Source: Globicephala melas (Eukaryota > Chordata > Mammalia > Artiodactyla > Delphinidae). Taken from it: DNA of 64,000 bases. The position numbers and the translations under genes were made by a program. Position 1 is the stretch's first letter, and each line of letters starts with the position of its first letter. A model generated the notes under the pieces. It searched no databases, was not told the origin of the DNA, and saw nothing but the letters and a program-made list of their open reading frames with translations. Below, piece after piece: positions 37,035-48,118 of the stretch. The stretch lies in NCBI RefSeq assembly GCF_963455315.2, contig NC_083326.1:42224363-42288362 (forward strand), written 5' to 3'.

Positions 37035-37440
37035 TGTGTGGCATTTGTGATTCACAGAATGCACTTATCAACGTCCTCATTTAATCCTCACAGACAATTT
37101 ATGAAAGAGGCTCTGTTCTTTGCATTTCAATTAGAAAACTGCTTCTGAGGGCTTCCCTGGTGGCGCAGTGGTTGAGAGTCCGCCTGCCGATGCAGGGGAC
37201 ACGGGTACACGCCCCGATCCGGGAGGATCCCACATGCCTCGGAGCGGCTGGGCCCGTGAGCCATGGCCGCTGAGCCTGCGCGTCCGGAGCCTGTGCTCCG
37301 CAGCGGGAGAGGCCACAGCAGTGAGAGGCCCGCGTACCGAAAAAAAAAAAGAAAAGAAAACTGCTTCCGAGATTATTGTGACTTAACTGGGATCACGCAG
37401 CTAGTATTGGGTCAGGATTCAAACTTTGCACTCAGACTTC
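37035..37440 (-). mobile_element. MIR SINE, antisense, split by a CHR SINE
   Basis: The left half (CCTCATTTAATCCTCACAGACAATTTATGAAAG) and right half (GGATCACGCAGCTAGTATTGGGTCAGGATTCAAAC) are contiguous MIR parts separated by the SINE at 37149-37354. Confidence 0.82.
37149..37354 (+). mobile_element. CHR-type SINE, short form, sense, nested in MIR
   Basis: Complete from GGGCTTCCCTGGTGGCGCAGTGG to an A tail. The 16-bp TSD AGAAAACTGCTTCTGA (37133-37148) versus AGAAAACTGCTTCCGA (37355-37370) has one mismatch. Confidence 0.97.
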
Positions 37441-37604
37441 AGAACCAGCTGTCTGTCTTTTCTGTTCTTCACAATATTCATCTGGGCTGGGTTTACTCTG
37501 AAACTATATTGAGATACACAGTTTAGGTGGACTGCATATGTGCTCGTGTGAAATCTGGGTAAATCATTTATAGAACAGGCTGTTTAGTTTTCCTTTTCAT
37601 CTGG

Positions 37605-37765
37605 CTTAATGAGATTGCATGGTTTAAGACTAAGAAACAGGAAGTCTTCAGTTGCCACTAACTGACTGGGAACCTTGTGTCCATTTCTTCAAATATAAAA
37701 TGAAGGCAGGTGACGTTTAGGTTCTCCAAGCTTCCCTCTAGCTCTGAAATTCTGTGATTCCAAAT
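37605..37765 (+). mobile_element. MIR-related SINE, sense
   Basis: GTTGCCACTAACTGACTGGGAACCTTGTGTCCATTTCTTCAAATATAAAATG and the tail TCCCTCTAGCTCTGAAATTCTGTGATTC fit a MIR-family copy. Confidence 0.6.
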
Positions 37766-38429
37766 TTATATATTAAAATTTAATTTTTAAATTAATTTAA
37801 TAATTAAATGTAAAATTCTGCTCCATTCAGAATTTAAAAAAAAAAAAGTTGCCTCATATGATGAGCCCACCTTTTTTACATTAACTTTCTCCTAACAGTC
37901 TATGCCAGGGATTGATAGGCTTTGTTTGAGTTTTAGATAATATGGTAGCAAAATCCCAGATTCTATTCTGTAAGAAATAGTTATCACATGGTGAGACTCT
38001 CATTCTGAATTTAAAGAGTGAAAAATGACTGCAGAACGCCAATTATACAGGAGTTTATTCCCCAAATGTAAATTGAGACTTAGTATTAAGTACTTGGGCT
38101 GCCAAGACCTTGAGCTCCCAGCCTGGCACGGAAAGCCAGGCCCACAATCATGAAATGTCGTTACAGCTAGAAGGCCCCTGGGAAGGATGCGTACAGAGTG
38201 CCAGCAGAGTAAGAGAAGGAAACAGTTCCATCCGTGGGATGGAAAATGGAAGGGATGCACCAGTGAGGACTTCACCAAGAATGGGGTTTTACCAGATGGA
38301 GAAAGGATAGTAGACCATCCTAGGCCGAAGGAAGCATGTAAGAGAAGCAGATCCCTTAAGGAAACTACTTCAGAGAACCCCAGCTAGTTCTGTTTGTATC
38401 ACATGCTGGAGGTTGACTTGCTGGGAAGG
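37766..38429. other. Unique intronic sequence
   Basis: Starts with an AATTTAATTAAT-rich patch (37770-37815). No exon is seen. Confidence 0.45.
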
Positions 38430-39000
38430 TAAGCTGCACCTAGCATGGGAAAGTCTTGTATGGACTTGAGACTATCCTAGGCATTAAGGAGACATTCGAA
38501 GAAAGTAAGGAAGAACTGGTGTCTTGCAAAGATGACAGAGAAGGCAGTGTTAGACTCTGAAATTTCTAGCTCGAACAACTGTGGGGGAAGGGCATTCTGG
38601 GCAACAGGATGAGCGTGAGAAAAGCCCATGGACACCCGAGATAGATAGCACACAGGGCTGTGCTAGTCTCCATCTATGGGCCCTTCTTTGGCCCTCTCAT
38701 GCCTCAGACCTTCCCAGTGTGATTACTGTAGCCAGGTCAGGAAGGGTTCCATGCTGTACTCCATGGATTTTGGACTTTTTTCTCTCAACAGTGAAGAGCC
38801 ATTGAAGATTTCTAAGCCAAGTAATAATGAAAGTAGATTTGCATTTGCAAGACTCTAATTGCAGCAAAATGGAAGCTAGGTTAGAGGGGTGCCACAATCT
38901 ATATGGAAACACCCTTACAATATTCCTGCTGAGAGCTGTTGGGAGCCTGCATTAAGTGAGAGCAGAGGGATGTGTAGAAAGGGATGGAGCCCAGAGACTG
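38430..39000 (+). repeat. Ancient interspersed repeat, family not identified
   Basis: GGGCATTCTGGGCAACAGGATGAGCGTGAG...GATTTTGGACTTTTTTCTCTC...GAAGAGCCATTGAAGATTTCTAAGCCAAGTAATAATG has the order of an old placental repeat also hinted at in 8.5-9.8 kb. The segment at 39486-39560 may be a continuation. Confidence 0.4.
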
Positions 39001-39011
39001 AGTTAGAATAA

Positions 39012-39245
39012 TGACAGCAATAATATTAGCTGAGGTTTATTGAGGGCTCACCTTGTACCAGGTGCCTGGTGTAAATGCTTTATATTCACTAATCATGTAA
39101 GCCTTACAACAGCCCTATGAAGTAGACACTATTATTCTTATCATCATCATCTACATTCTCCAGATGAGAAGACTGAAGTACAGAGACATTAAATAACTTG
39201 CAGTTACACAGCCAGCAAGTGGCAGTTTGGGGATGTGAACTGAAG
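39012..39245 (-). mobile_element. MIR SINE, antisense, nearly complete
   Basis: GGTTTATTGAGGGCTCACCTTGTACCAGGTGCCTGG...CTTACAACAGCCCTATGAAGTAGACACTATTATT...CCAGATGAGAAGACTGAAG...CACAGCCAGCAAGTGGCAG. This is one of the best preserved MIRs in the window. Confidence 0.92.
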
Positions 39246-39335
39246 CACGCTGTTTCTAGAGTCCACACCGTCATGACTGCATTCTGTTGCCTCTGGATCA
39301 GTAGGCATCCATGCGATGTAGGTGATGAAGGAAGA

Positions 39336-39383
39336 GGTACCATTGGTACCATTGGTACCATTGGCAGTGGTACCATTGGCAGT
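39336..39383 (+). repeat. GGTACCATT minisatellite with KpnI palindromes
   Basis: Three 9-bp units GGTACCATT (39336-39362) are followed by GGCAGT, another GGTACCATT and another GGCAGT. The array alternates a 9-mer and a 15-mer period. Each unit has the palindrome GGTACC (KpnI site). Confidence 0.95.
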
Positions 39384-40710
39384 GATTGCTTGGTTGACTG
39401 GGAGGGTAGAGCTACCCCACACAGAGATGCGAGGAGCCAGGGCTCTTGGAGGAAAGATCATCATTCTGAGATATATCAAGTTTTCAGGTTCTCATGGGGC
39501 GTTCAGCTGGTGATATCCAGATGACAATTGGATATATAGACCTGGAGCTCAGGGTTGGCCTGTGCCTGACAGTTGCGTGTAATTCTAAGTGCAGCTGCTA
39601 TCAGGGCAAAGTAATGAATTGGCAAAGCTAAATATAGCTCAAACTATATTCATAATCGCCCTTTATCTGTAGGACCCTGGCTTATGCCCTTGCTGTATCT
39701 CCCCAGAAATATTTATAAATATTTCTCTACATAGGTCCATGCAGGTCCGTGCAGTGGAAATACTGGGGAGGGAACTCCAGCGTCAGCGTAAGTGGGACTA
39801 ATCTGGGGATTCTCTGTAGTGAAGACAGCTCCAAGGCAGAAAACGCGTATTGAGCCTGTGTATTGAACCAGTGCAGTTAAATGCTGTGGAGCTCTCCTGC
39901 ATCCAGCTTTGGATTCCATTCTTTACAATCTAAATGGAAAGTACCCTTTACAAACCTCCGAAAAGGTGTGTGGTTTCTTGGTGGTCCTTGGAACAGATGA
40001 GTGAGGTGGTTGTTTAATCCCAGCCAGGGTGGCAGTTCAGGGTCAGCATCATGAAATCCAAAAAGCAGAGGAGTCGTTTGGAGCCAATGCCCAGCAGTGG
40101 TCAGATGCATTCAGGGAGGTACAGATGAATGGAGTTCAAGTGGTAGGCACATTTCTCTGCATGTCAGTGGACTGTACTTGCTTTCCAGAAAAAAATGTTC
40201 TTTGCCTCTCTATTCTAGGGTTTAAAAGTACAATCAAAGGAACGTAGCAAAGAAACCTTGGGACCTAAGCATCATATAAAAAGTAATAATTTTGAAACTA
40301 CTTAAAAGTTCTGATTATTATATCCAATTAATTTTAAAAAGCCAAGTGAAATTGTTGGAAATTATTTTAAGCTTTATTTTTAAATACAGACTAATAAGTT
40401 TTAGCTGCATTCATTTCTCAATTTATCTGATCGTTAGATTCTGTTTGCCTCCAGAATCTTAAGTGAACTGTGTTCTTTTGGCCTACCTGAGATGTTAAAC
40501 ATAAGCAGAGCTGCACTCTTATTTGACTGTGCCACTCAGCTTGGGCAAGGTAACAGCAGTTTCGTATCCTAATATCTCAAAGTATAAATTGATTGTGATT
40601 ACTTATAAAGCCTCTGTGGAAGAAACATAAAGTTTACCCATAATACTCTTGACTTAAATTCTATATCTGCTGTGTGCTGGAATGACCAGCTTTCTTCCTG
40701 TATCACTCTC
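39384..40710. other. Unique intronic sequence
   Basis: No supported exon. A unit near 39486-39560 resembles the unnamed old repeat. Confidence 0.45.
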
Positions 40711-41456
40711 TGTGGGAGGCAGAATTCTAAGGTGACCCCCTTGGTGGCCATCCCCTGGTGTTATACCAGATTATGTTATATGGCAAAGGGAATTTTGCAG
40801 ATGTAATTAAGGTCCCTAATTAGTTGACTTTGAGATAGAGAGATTATCCTTAGTGGGCCCAACCTAATCAGGCAAGCCCTTCAAAATAGATAGTTTTCTC
40901 TGGCTGGTTACAGAAAATGAAGGTCAGAGATACTCAAAGCATGAGAGGGATTCAACATAAGGCAGGTTCTTGTCCCTAAGGTAGCGAGGGGGCCACAGGG
41001 CAAGGACTTGAGAGCAGCCTTTAAGAGTCCAGAGTTCCTCCAGCAAGAAGAAAACAACTGCAACTGAATTCTTCCAACAAAAAGAATGAGTTTAGAAGAG
41101 CACCCTGCCTGAGCTTCAGATGAGAATCCAGCCAGCCAGCATCTTTTTTTTTTTTTAACATCTTTGTTAGATGTTAAACACAATGGTGTGTTAGTTTCTG
41201 CTTTATAACAAAGTGAATCAGTTATACATACACATATGTTCCCATATCTCTTCCGTCTTGCGTCTCCCTCCCTCCCACCCTCCTTATCCCACCCCTCCAG
41301 GCAGTCACAAAGCACGGAGCTGATCTCCCTATGCTAAGCCAGCATCTTGATTTCAGCCTGAGCAGAGAACTCAGCCATGCCGTGCCAGATTTCTGACCCA
41401 TGTATAAGCTGCTAAGTTTGTGGTAGTTTGTTATGCAGCAATAGAAAACTGATACA
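40711..41456 (+). mobile_element. MaLR (MLT1-type) LTR, sense, complete ends, split by L1
   Basis: It begins TGTGGGAGGCAGAATTCTAAGG and ends AATAGAAAACTGATACA (TG...CA). Near-identical 5-bp direct repeats CTCTC and CTGTC flank it, as expected for LTR integration. It contains the typical TTTTGCAGATGTAATTAAGGTCCCTAATTAG. No internal viral genes are present, so this is a solo LTR. Confidence 0.82.
41146..41336 (-). mobile_element. L1 3' fragment nested in the MaLR LTR
   Basis: A T-run followed by AACATCTTTG...TGGTGTGTTAGTTTCTGCTTTATAACAAAGTGAATCAG...CACCCCTCCAGGCAGTCAC. A perfect 12-bp TSD AGCCAGCATCTT (41134-41145 and 41337-41348) flanks it. Confidence 0.92.
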
Positions 41457-41814
41457 CTGTCCCTCGCTGCATTTCTCTCTATTAATGCTGGTTACTGGTC
41501 TTCAGAGCTGCAGTGTTACCATCTCTCAACTTAGTGTATTTTCCATCTGTTGCTCTGATAGCCACAACTGCATTAAATTAAGGAGAATCCTATTTCTTTT
41601 CCCCTTTTCTCTTTTAAAACCCTGAGCCCAGTCTTACTGGTTCTTATTGTGATTCTTCATCTAGGTTCCAGGCTTTGAAGGGAGATAGGGAAGGACTTAC
41701 CCTCTTCATGTTGTTAACGTATCATCATGCTGAAAGTGATTTCAGGATGTAGTTTCTGTTCCATTTCCCTTTATTGACTTAGTTCTTGGCGATGTTATAT
41801 CCTGCTGTCGAAGA
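41457..41814. other. Unique intronic sequence
   Basis: No recognised element. Confidence 0.5.
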
Positions 41815-41921
41815 TGTTTCTCATGTTACCCATTGGAGTGGGTCTGTTATCTCCATTTCACATGTAGAAAATAAGCAAAAGAGCAGTATGTGGCTATCCC
41901 ATAGCAGAGGTGGGAGTGGGC
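41815..41921 (-). mobile_element. Probable MIR fragment, antisense
   Basis: TTATCTCCATTTCACATGTAGAAAATAAGC...CATAGCAGAGGTGGGAG fits a diverged reverse-complement MIR truncated by the adjoining SINE. Confidence 0.5.
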
Positions 41922-42120
41922 TCTAGGAGCGTGGACTTCAGTAGTTGTGGCATGCAGGCTCAGTAGTTGTGGCTTGCGGCTCTAGAGCACAGGCTCAGTA
42001 GTTGTGGCACATGGGCTTAGTTGCTCTGCGGCATGTGGGATCTTCCTGAACCAGGGATCGAACCTATGTCCCCTGCATTGGCAGGCAGATTCTTAACCAG
42101 TGCGCCACCAGGGAAGTCCC
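41922..42120 (-). mobile_element. CHR-type SINE, long form, partial, antisense
   Basis: GCTCTAGGAGCGTGGACTTCAGTAGTTGTGGC...TTAACCAGTGCGCCACCAGGGAAGTCCC. The repeated CTCAGTAGTTGTGGC blocks mark the long form. The poly(A)-side end is missing, so this copy is truncated, and no TSD is evident. Confidence 0.93.
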
Positions 42121-42389
42121 AAATTGTTGGATTTAACATGACATTTACACCTGGTGAAAATCATCCCTTTATTTTAATAGTTGATGTGAAGCATACAGTG
42201 CAAATCATTGCACATTAATTATCAGAGCATTTTCTCATTGGAGAAAGAAACTGTTGTGTACCTGAGTCCAGCTGGTAAGAGAAAGGGAACTAATTGAGGA
42301 AGGAAATAAGTCAAAGTCATATTTTTCACGAGCTTTCTATCTATACAGTACTATCCTGATCCTTCACGTTTATCCTCATCCACTCATCC

Positions 42390-42525
42390 CAACTTCCTTA
42401 CAATATTATCACCATCATTTTAAATGTGAGAATTCTGAGGCTCAGAGATGTTAAATAATTTTCCAGAGTCATATAGTTAATAAATATTAGAATCTCAATT
42501 CAAACCTAAGTCTGGCTCCAACTCT
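42390..42525 (-). mobile_element. MIR SINE, antisense
   Basis: ATTATCACCATCATTTTAAATGTGAGAATTCTGAGGCTCAGAGATGTTAAATAATTTTCCAGAGTCATATAG matches reverse-complement MIR. Confidence 0.78.
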
Positions 42526-45194
42526 TAGCCTATTGAGATCCCAAACTGCCTTCCACCTAACATGTGGAATCATCATACATTCATTTGAATTAGTGGAAGC
42601 AAAGAGCTGGGGGCAGGGCAAGGAGGAGGGATCCTAGGAATGTGCCTGGTGATTTGGCCTTTGCCTGCCCTCCCTTTTCAGAGCTTGGTGTCTGGAGGAG
42701 GCTGGGATGATGCCTGCATGTTTCGATGCTTGGTCTCTGCGTGACTTTATGGTATAACATTGCCTCGCACCATGTGATAAATAACACGTGTTGCACCAAC
42801 CAAATGCATCATCTTATGTTCACTGTCCAACACTGGAGGACACACGGGCTCTATCAGACTTATGGAGAGAGGAATGTCTATATTCTGTCTTTTAATGGAT
42901 GGGCAAAGTGTAATTTTCCTATGTGAATCTGAGCCCCCTCCCTCACCTGCCAGAAATGTGATTCCATGGTATGTGCCAGGCACTGTACTAAGAGATTTAG
43001 TATATTGTCAATGTTTGTAGAAATACTGATACTACAATTGCTCACCTGTTTTTCTAAAAATCACTTGACATAGAATTCTTATCTTTTAAATATTAGGTAC
43101 AGTACAGTATTTCAGAGCATAAAATTTCAGATTTGCCTTAAGTAGGCATACTTCTGTTTCCTACAGCAGAAGTCTATTATTCCTGGTAAATCTACTGTTG
43201 AAAAGGGAGTCCTTTGTCCCAGGGTTCATTTGAAAAGAGGTAATAATATATCCTTAATCTCTCTCTCTCTTTTTTAAACATCTTTCTCTTTTGTTTTATA
43301 CATTCCTTTTTGCTTAGATTTCACCATGAAGTTCTTTGATTCCCTTACCATTTAGTGTTTTGTCTAAATTCATCTCTGTTTCTTTCTCTTCTTGTTGGGA
43401 TTTCACAGTAAACCGTAAAATGTAAAAACTCTTTCACTTGCTTAGAACCCAAGGTTACAGTTTTTGGGCCTTTGAACAGAGTATTCATCTAAAGAAGGGA
43501 TCTTAGTGTAGATTTGTGGATGTTTGTTTAGGGTGGGAAGAGATCAGTAGGAGATACTTGAAAAAACAGCCTTTCTAAATACTCTGCTTTCCTCGAGGGG
43601 CTTAAATATTGAATAAGACCGTAGTGCTTAATTTATACTTAGACCTATTTAATGTGAATGCTCACTCATTTCTACCCAAGATTGTTCATTCAGAAAGCAC
43701 TTATTATATAGCTGTTCTACACCCGGTGGTCTTGTGGAATGCAAATCAGAGGAGAAATAGAAATGATGTTGGGCCTGAAGAGTTGAAGATCTGGTTGAGG
43801 TGACAGGGTTCCTGGTTGTTTCATGTCTGTGCACTCAAAGTAAAGATAGGTGCAGATTTAATAGTTCTTAGCATTTGTTTCATCTTTCTAAACTTTAGAT
43901 ACTTTCAGTCAATAGAAGAACTAGGCATCACTTTTAGATTAGTCAGCATGCCATGACAGCAGATATTTGGCTTCACTTAATCAGAATATTTTACAAGAAT
44001 AAAAATATCCTGGGGGCTTCAGTTGCTTTCTTTGACATTCCTACTCATTTTCAGAAAACAGGGACCTCTTAATCATGGGTTACACTAGAATTTCTGTGCT
44101 GCAGGTTCATGGCCAAAGTGAGATACAAGGGGAGGAGTTGAAGTTTAGCCACTGGGTCTTGATTCTTAGTAATGGTCAAATGGACGCTTCACCCACAGGC
44201 TGTGGAGTGACTTCCTTCCTCTGGCACTCAGCATGTGGTATCACTGAGGTACTTGACATTAAATTCTTCTGTTGATGGTAAATTCTAGGAAATTCTAGGA
44301 AAGCTGTTTCACTGTTTTTCTCAAGATTTCTTTTTGCCATTAATATAAGAACACTTACTATTTTTCTCTCTGCATTTAGGAATACTTGATATTACCCCAT
44401 TTAGAGCCATACCCCTGACTTAGATTCATAGATAACCTAGAGCCAAAGCTCATAATACGTGAATTTAACTATCCAAATGTAAGTTAACATTTAACTTTTA
44501 TCTGTAATTAGGTACAAGTAAAGAGTTCTTATCAATGTGTGACAATAGTTTTAGCAATTTTTGAGTAATGTGCTGGTCTTTATGAAGTAAACTTGAGTTA
44601 GTAAAAGTAATACAGTCTCTGTACCCACAAACCAGTTAGGAAGCTTGAAAGAAATTATCAAAAGCATAATATTGATGAATGCTCTTTCCTGTAAACTCTG
44701 GGGGATTATTTTGAAGTAAAAATCATTAGATACCAGCCGTTGTTCAGATTTTACAACCGGGAGGTAGGCTTAGACAGTACATCCTTAGATAGGCATCTTT
44801 AATACAATCGGTTTCTTAAAGATGAAAAACAAAAATTATTTTCTGTTTTGAAACTAGTTTACATATTTTGATTGTATAATGTAGGCACCACAATTCTTAA
44901 TTTATTCTAATACTCCTGTATCATTTTAGGCTTGAGTTTGGCTGCAAGTCACAGAGACCCAAAGACCAAAAGTTCAGGTTGGGGTGTTGCCCAAGGTGAC
45001 AGGGGCCTGTTTTTGTTGTTGTTGTTTTTCAGTTGCTATGTCATGCACTCAATTTCAGCCCTAAGTTTCCTTCAAGGTCTGAGATAGTCGCTACCATTCC
45101 AGTTCTGATAATCGCCTCCATATTTCATCCATCAGGAAGAATAAAGAGGGAAAAGAAAGGCACATTCCCTCCAAAGATATGTCTTGGTTGCCAC
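42526..45194. other. Mostly unique intronic sequence
   Basis: A short MIR-like phrase (ATGTGCCAGGCACTGTACTAAG, 42970-42995) and a (CT)n patch (43257-43270) occur. No exon is supported. Confidence 0.5.
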
Positions 45195-47195
45195 TTAAGT
45201 TCAGTGTGGTACTGGAGATTCTAGCCAGAGGTATTAGGCAAGAAAAGAGGGGGAAAAATGGCATCCAGTTGGAAAGGAAAAAGTATAACTATATCTATTT
45301 ACAGATGACATGAACTTGTATATAGCAAATCCTAAGGAATCTACAAAAGAAACTATTAGAACTAACAAGTTCAGCAAGATTTCAAGATATAATATCAGTA
45401 TGCAAAAATCAGTTGTTTCTCTACACTGGCAATGAACACTCCAAAAATGAAATTTTAAAATAATTCTATTTGCAATACCATCAAAAGAATAAAATACGTA
45501 GGAATAAATTTAACAAAAACAGTGTAAGACTTGCACACTAAAAACTACAAAACATCATTGAAATAAAGATTTAAATAAACGGGAAGACATCCCATGTTCA
45601 TGGATCAGAAACATTAATACTGTTAAGATGACAGACAGTTCTCCCCAAATTGATCTATAGATTGAACACAATCCCTATCACAATCCTAGCTTTTGAGACA
45701 AGAACTGGTAAGCCGATCCTAAAATTCATATGGAAATGCAAGGGACCCAGAAAAACCACAATAGTCTTGAACAAAGTTGGAAGACTCACATTGCCCAATT
45801 TCAAAACTTATTACAGAGCTACGGTAATTAAGACAGTGTGGTTCTAGCATAAAGATAGATGTATAGGGCAATGGAACAGTATTGGGAAACCAGAAATAAA
45901 CCCTTACATTTATGGTCAATTGGTTTTTGACAGGGAGGCAAGACAGTTCAATGAAGAAAGAGTAGTCTTATCAACTGGTGCTTGGATAACTGAATAGCCA
46001 CATGAAAAAACAAAGTTGGACCCCTACTTACAGCATGCAGAAAAGTTAATTCAAAATGGATCGTAAACCTAAATATAAGAGCTAAAAACTATAAAATATT
46101 TTAAATCTTCATGATGCATGGCTTATGCAGAAATTTATCAAATATGACACGCAAAGCACAAAATTAAAAATAAATTTGACTTCATCAAAATTAAAAAATT
46201 TTGTGGTTCAAAGGACACTATCAACAGAGTGAAAGTATAGTTCATATAATGTGAGAAAATGTTTTCAAATCGTATGTCTGATAAGGAACTTGTATCCAGA
46301 ATGTTAAAAATAAAATAAAATAAAATAAAGACTCTTACAACTAGGCATTAAAGACAAGCAACCAAATTTAAAATTGGGCAAAGGATTTGAATAAACATTC
46401 CTCCAAAAAAGATACACGAATGGCCAACAAGCACATGAAAAGATGCTCGACATCACTAATCATTAGGTAAATACAAGTCAAAACCACAGTGAGACACACT
46501 TCACACCCACTAAAATGCCTATAATTGAAAAGATAGATAATAGCAAGTGTTGGAGTATGTGGAGTCCCTGGAACTCTCATTCATTGCTAGTGGAAATGTA
46601 AAATGGTGTAGCCAATTTGGAAGAAAAACAGGGAGTCCTCAGAAAGTTAAATATAGAGTTACCATGTGACCCAGCAGTTCTACCCCAGGTATGTATTTGA
46701 GAGAAATGAAAACATATGTCCATACAAAAATTTGTATACTGATGTTCATATCAGCAGTATTCAATAACTGCCAAGATTGTAAACAGTCCAACTGTCCATC
46801 CTCTGATGATTGGACAAATAAAATATAGTATATCCATATAATCAAATATTTGGCCATTAAAATGATGTACTGATGCATGCTACAACAGAGATGAACCTTG
46901 AAAACATGCTAATTGAAAGAAGGCAGACAGAAAAGCTCAAATATTTTATACCTCCATTCATATGAAATTTTCAAAATAGGCAAATTTATAGATACAGAAA
47001 GTAGATTAGTGGTTGCCTAAGCCTGGGGTGGGGAGTAGGGAATAATTGTTAATGGGTTTGAGGTTTCTTTTGGGGTGATAGAAATGTTCTGTAATTCAAC
47101 AGTAGTGATGATTGCACAGCTCTGTGAATATACTAAAAGCATTGAATTATAAACTACAATCAGTTGATTTTCTGGTATATTAAAGATTTTAAATC
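45195..47195 (+). mobile_element. 5'-truncated L1, sense
   Basis: Sense ORF2 C-terminal sequence (GATTCTAGCCAGAGGTATTAGGCAAG...TACAGATGACATGAACTTG...AGAGCTACGGTAATTAAGACAGTGTGG) leads into a 3'UTR (TGGGGTGGGGAGTAGGGAATAATTG...AGCTCTGTGAATATACTAAAAGCATTG). The frame is broken throughout. A (TAAAA)n tract lies at 46311-46329. Confidence 0.9.
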
Positions 47196-48118
47196 TATAT
47201 ATATATCTTGGAAGTTACATATACTACTTGCACTACATCCCATTGGCTATAACCTAGTTACTGTGTTACACCTACTTGTTACGGGGCCTGGGAACAGTAG
47301 TCTGTATTCTGGGCAGCCATGTGCCCAGCTAATATAAGAGGACTGTTACTGAGGACAAGGAGTGAGTGAGGTATTACTGGATGTCTAGCAATCTTTGCCA
47401 CTTTTCCAAGTTAAAGGGGAATCATAACCAAAAAAAAAAACTGCTACAAGTTATTATGGTTAAGTCAGACAATCGTGTTGATATACAGCTTCCTATTAGC
47501 CTGAAATAATAACCTGTTTGTTTTTCTTTTTAAAGATTTTACATACAAAGAGAGGATGCAAAGGGCTCATGAGTACCAGTGATCCCCTGATGGTGTCTTT
47601 ATGAAACCTGGTCCTCCCAAAATTTATGGCTGTGGTAACCAAGTTGATCGTTACAGCCTCCTCTACTTTATTTATTGAAAAAGTACTGATACTTTTAAGA
47701 ATTTTTGAGAAGTCTATAAATGCCATTTCAGAACACACAGTGAAATCAATAATAATTCTTTTAATTATTGAGATATAATAAATGTCAAAAATAAGGAAAG
47801 CATATTGTTTTCTGTATAAAGGAATTAGTCTTTTCAAGTTGTTGTTTTTTTGTTTGTTTGGTTTTTTAGCATTTAAAATTACTAAACCAGGATTAATGGG
47901 ATGGATTATTTCAGCATCTAAGAAAAAAAAGGGAACATTTTTTAAGTTTCAGGGAATGGATTTCTCTTTTGAAATAGTTTGTTATTGGCTGAAAAGCTGA
48001 AAAGTTACTTTAGAAAATATTAAAATAAAAAAAATAATTTCATGTGTATGCTATAAAGCTTCATTATTTTCAGTTGATTGGGAAATTTGGTAGGCCAGAG
48101 AGAACTGGCAGAACATAA
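47196..48118. other. Unique intronic sequence
   Basis: No repeat or exon recognised. The 113-codon minus-strand frame at 47496-47837 is unsupported. Confidence 0.5.

Noticed and set aside
40711..41456. A full endogenous retrovirus
   Set aside because: Only a solo LTR with a nested L1 tail; no gag, pol or env sequence adjoins it. The same holds for the LTRs at 7.9 and 53.2 kb.
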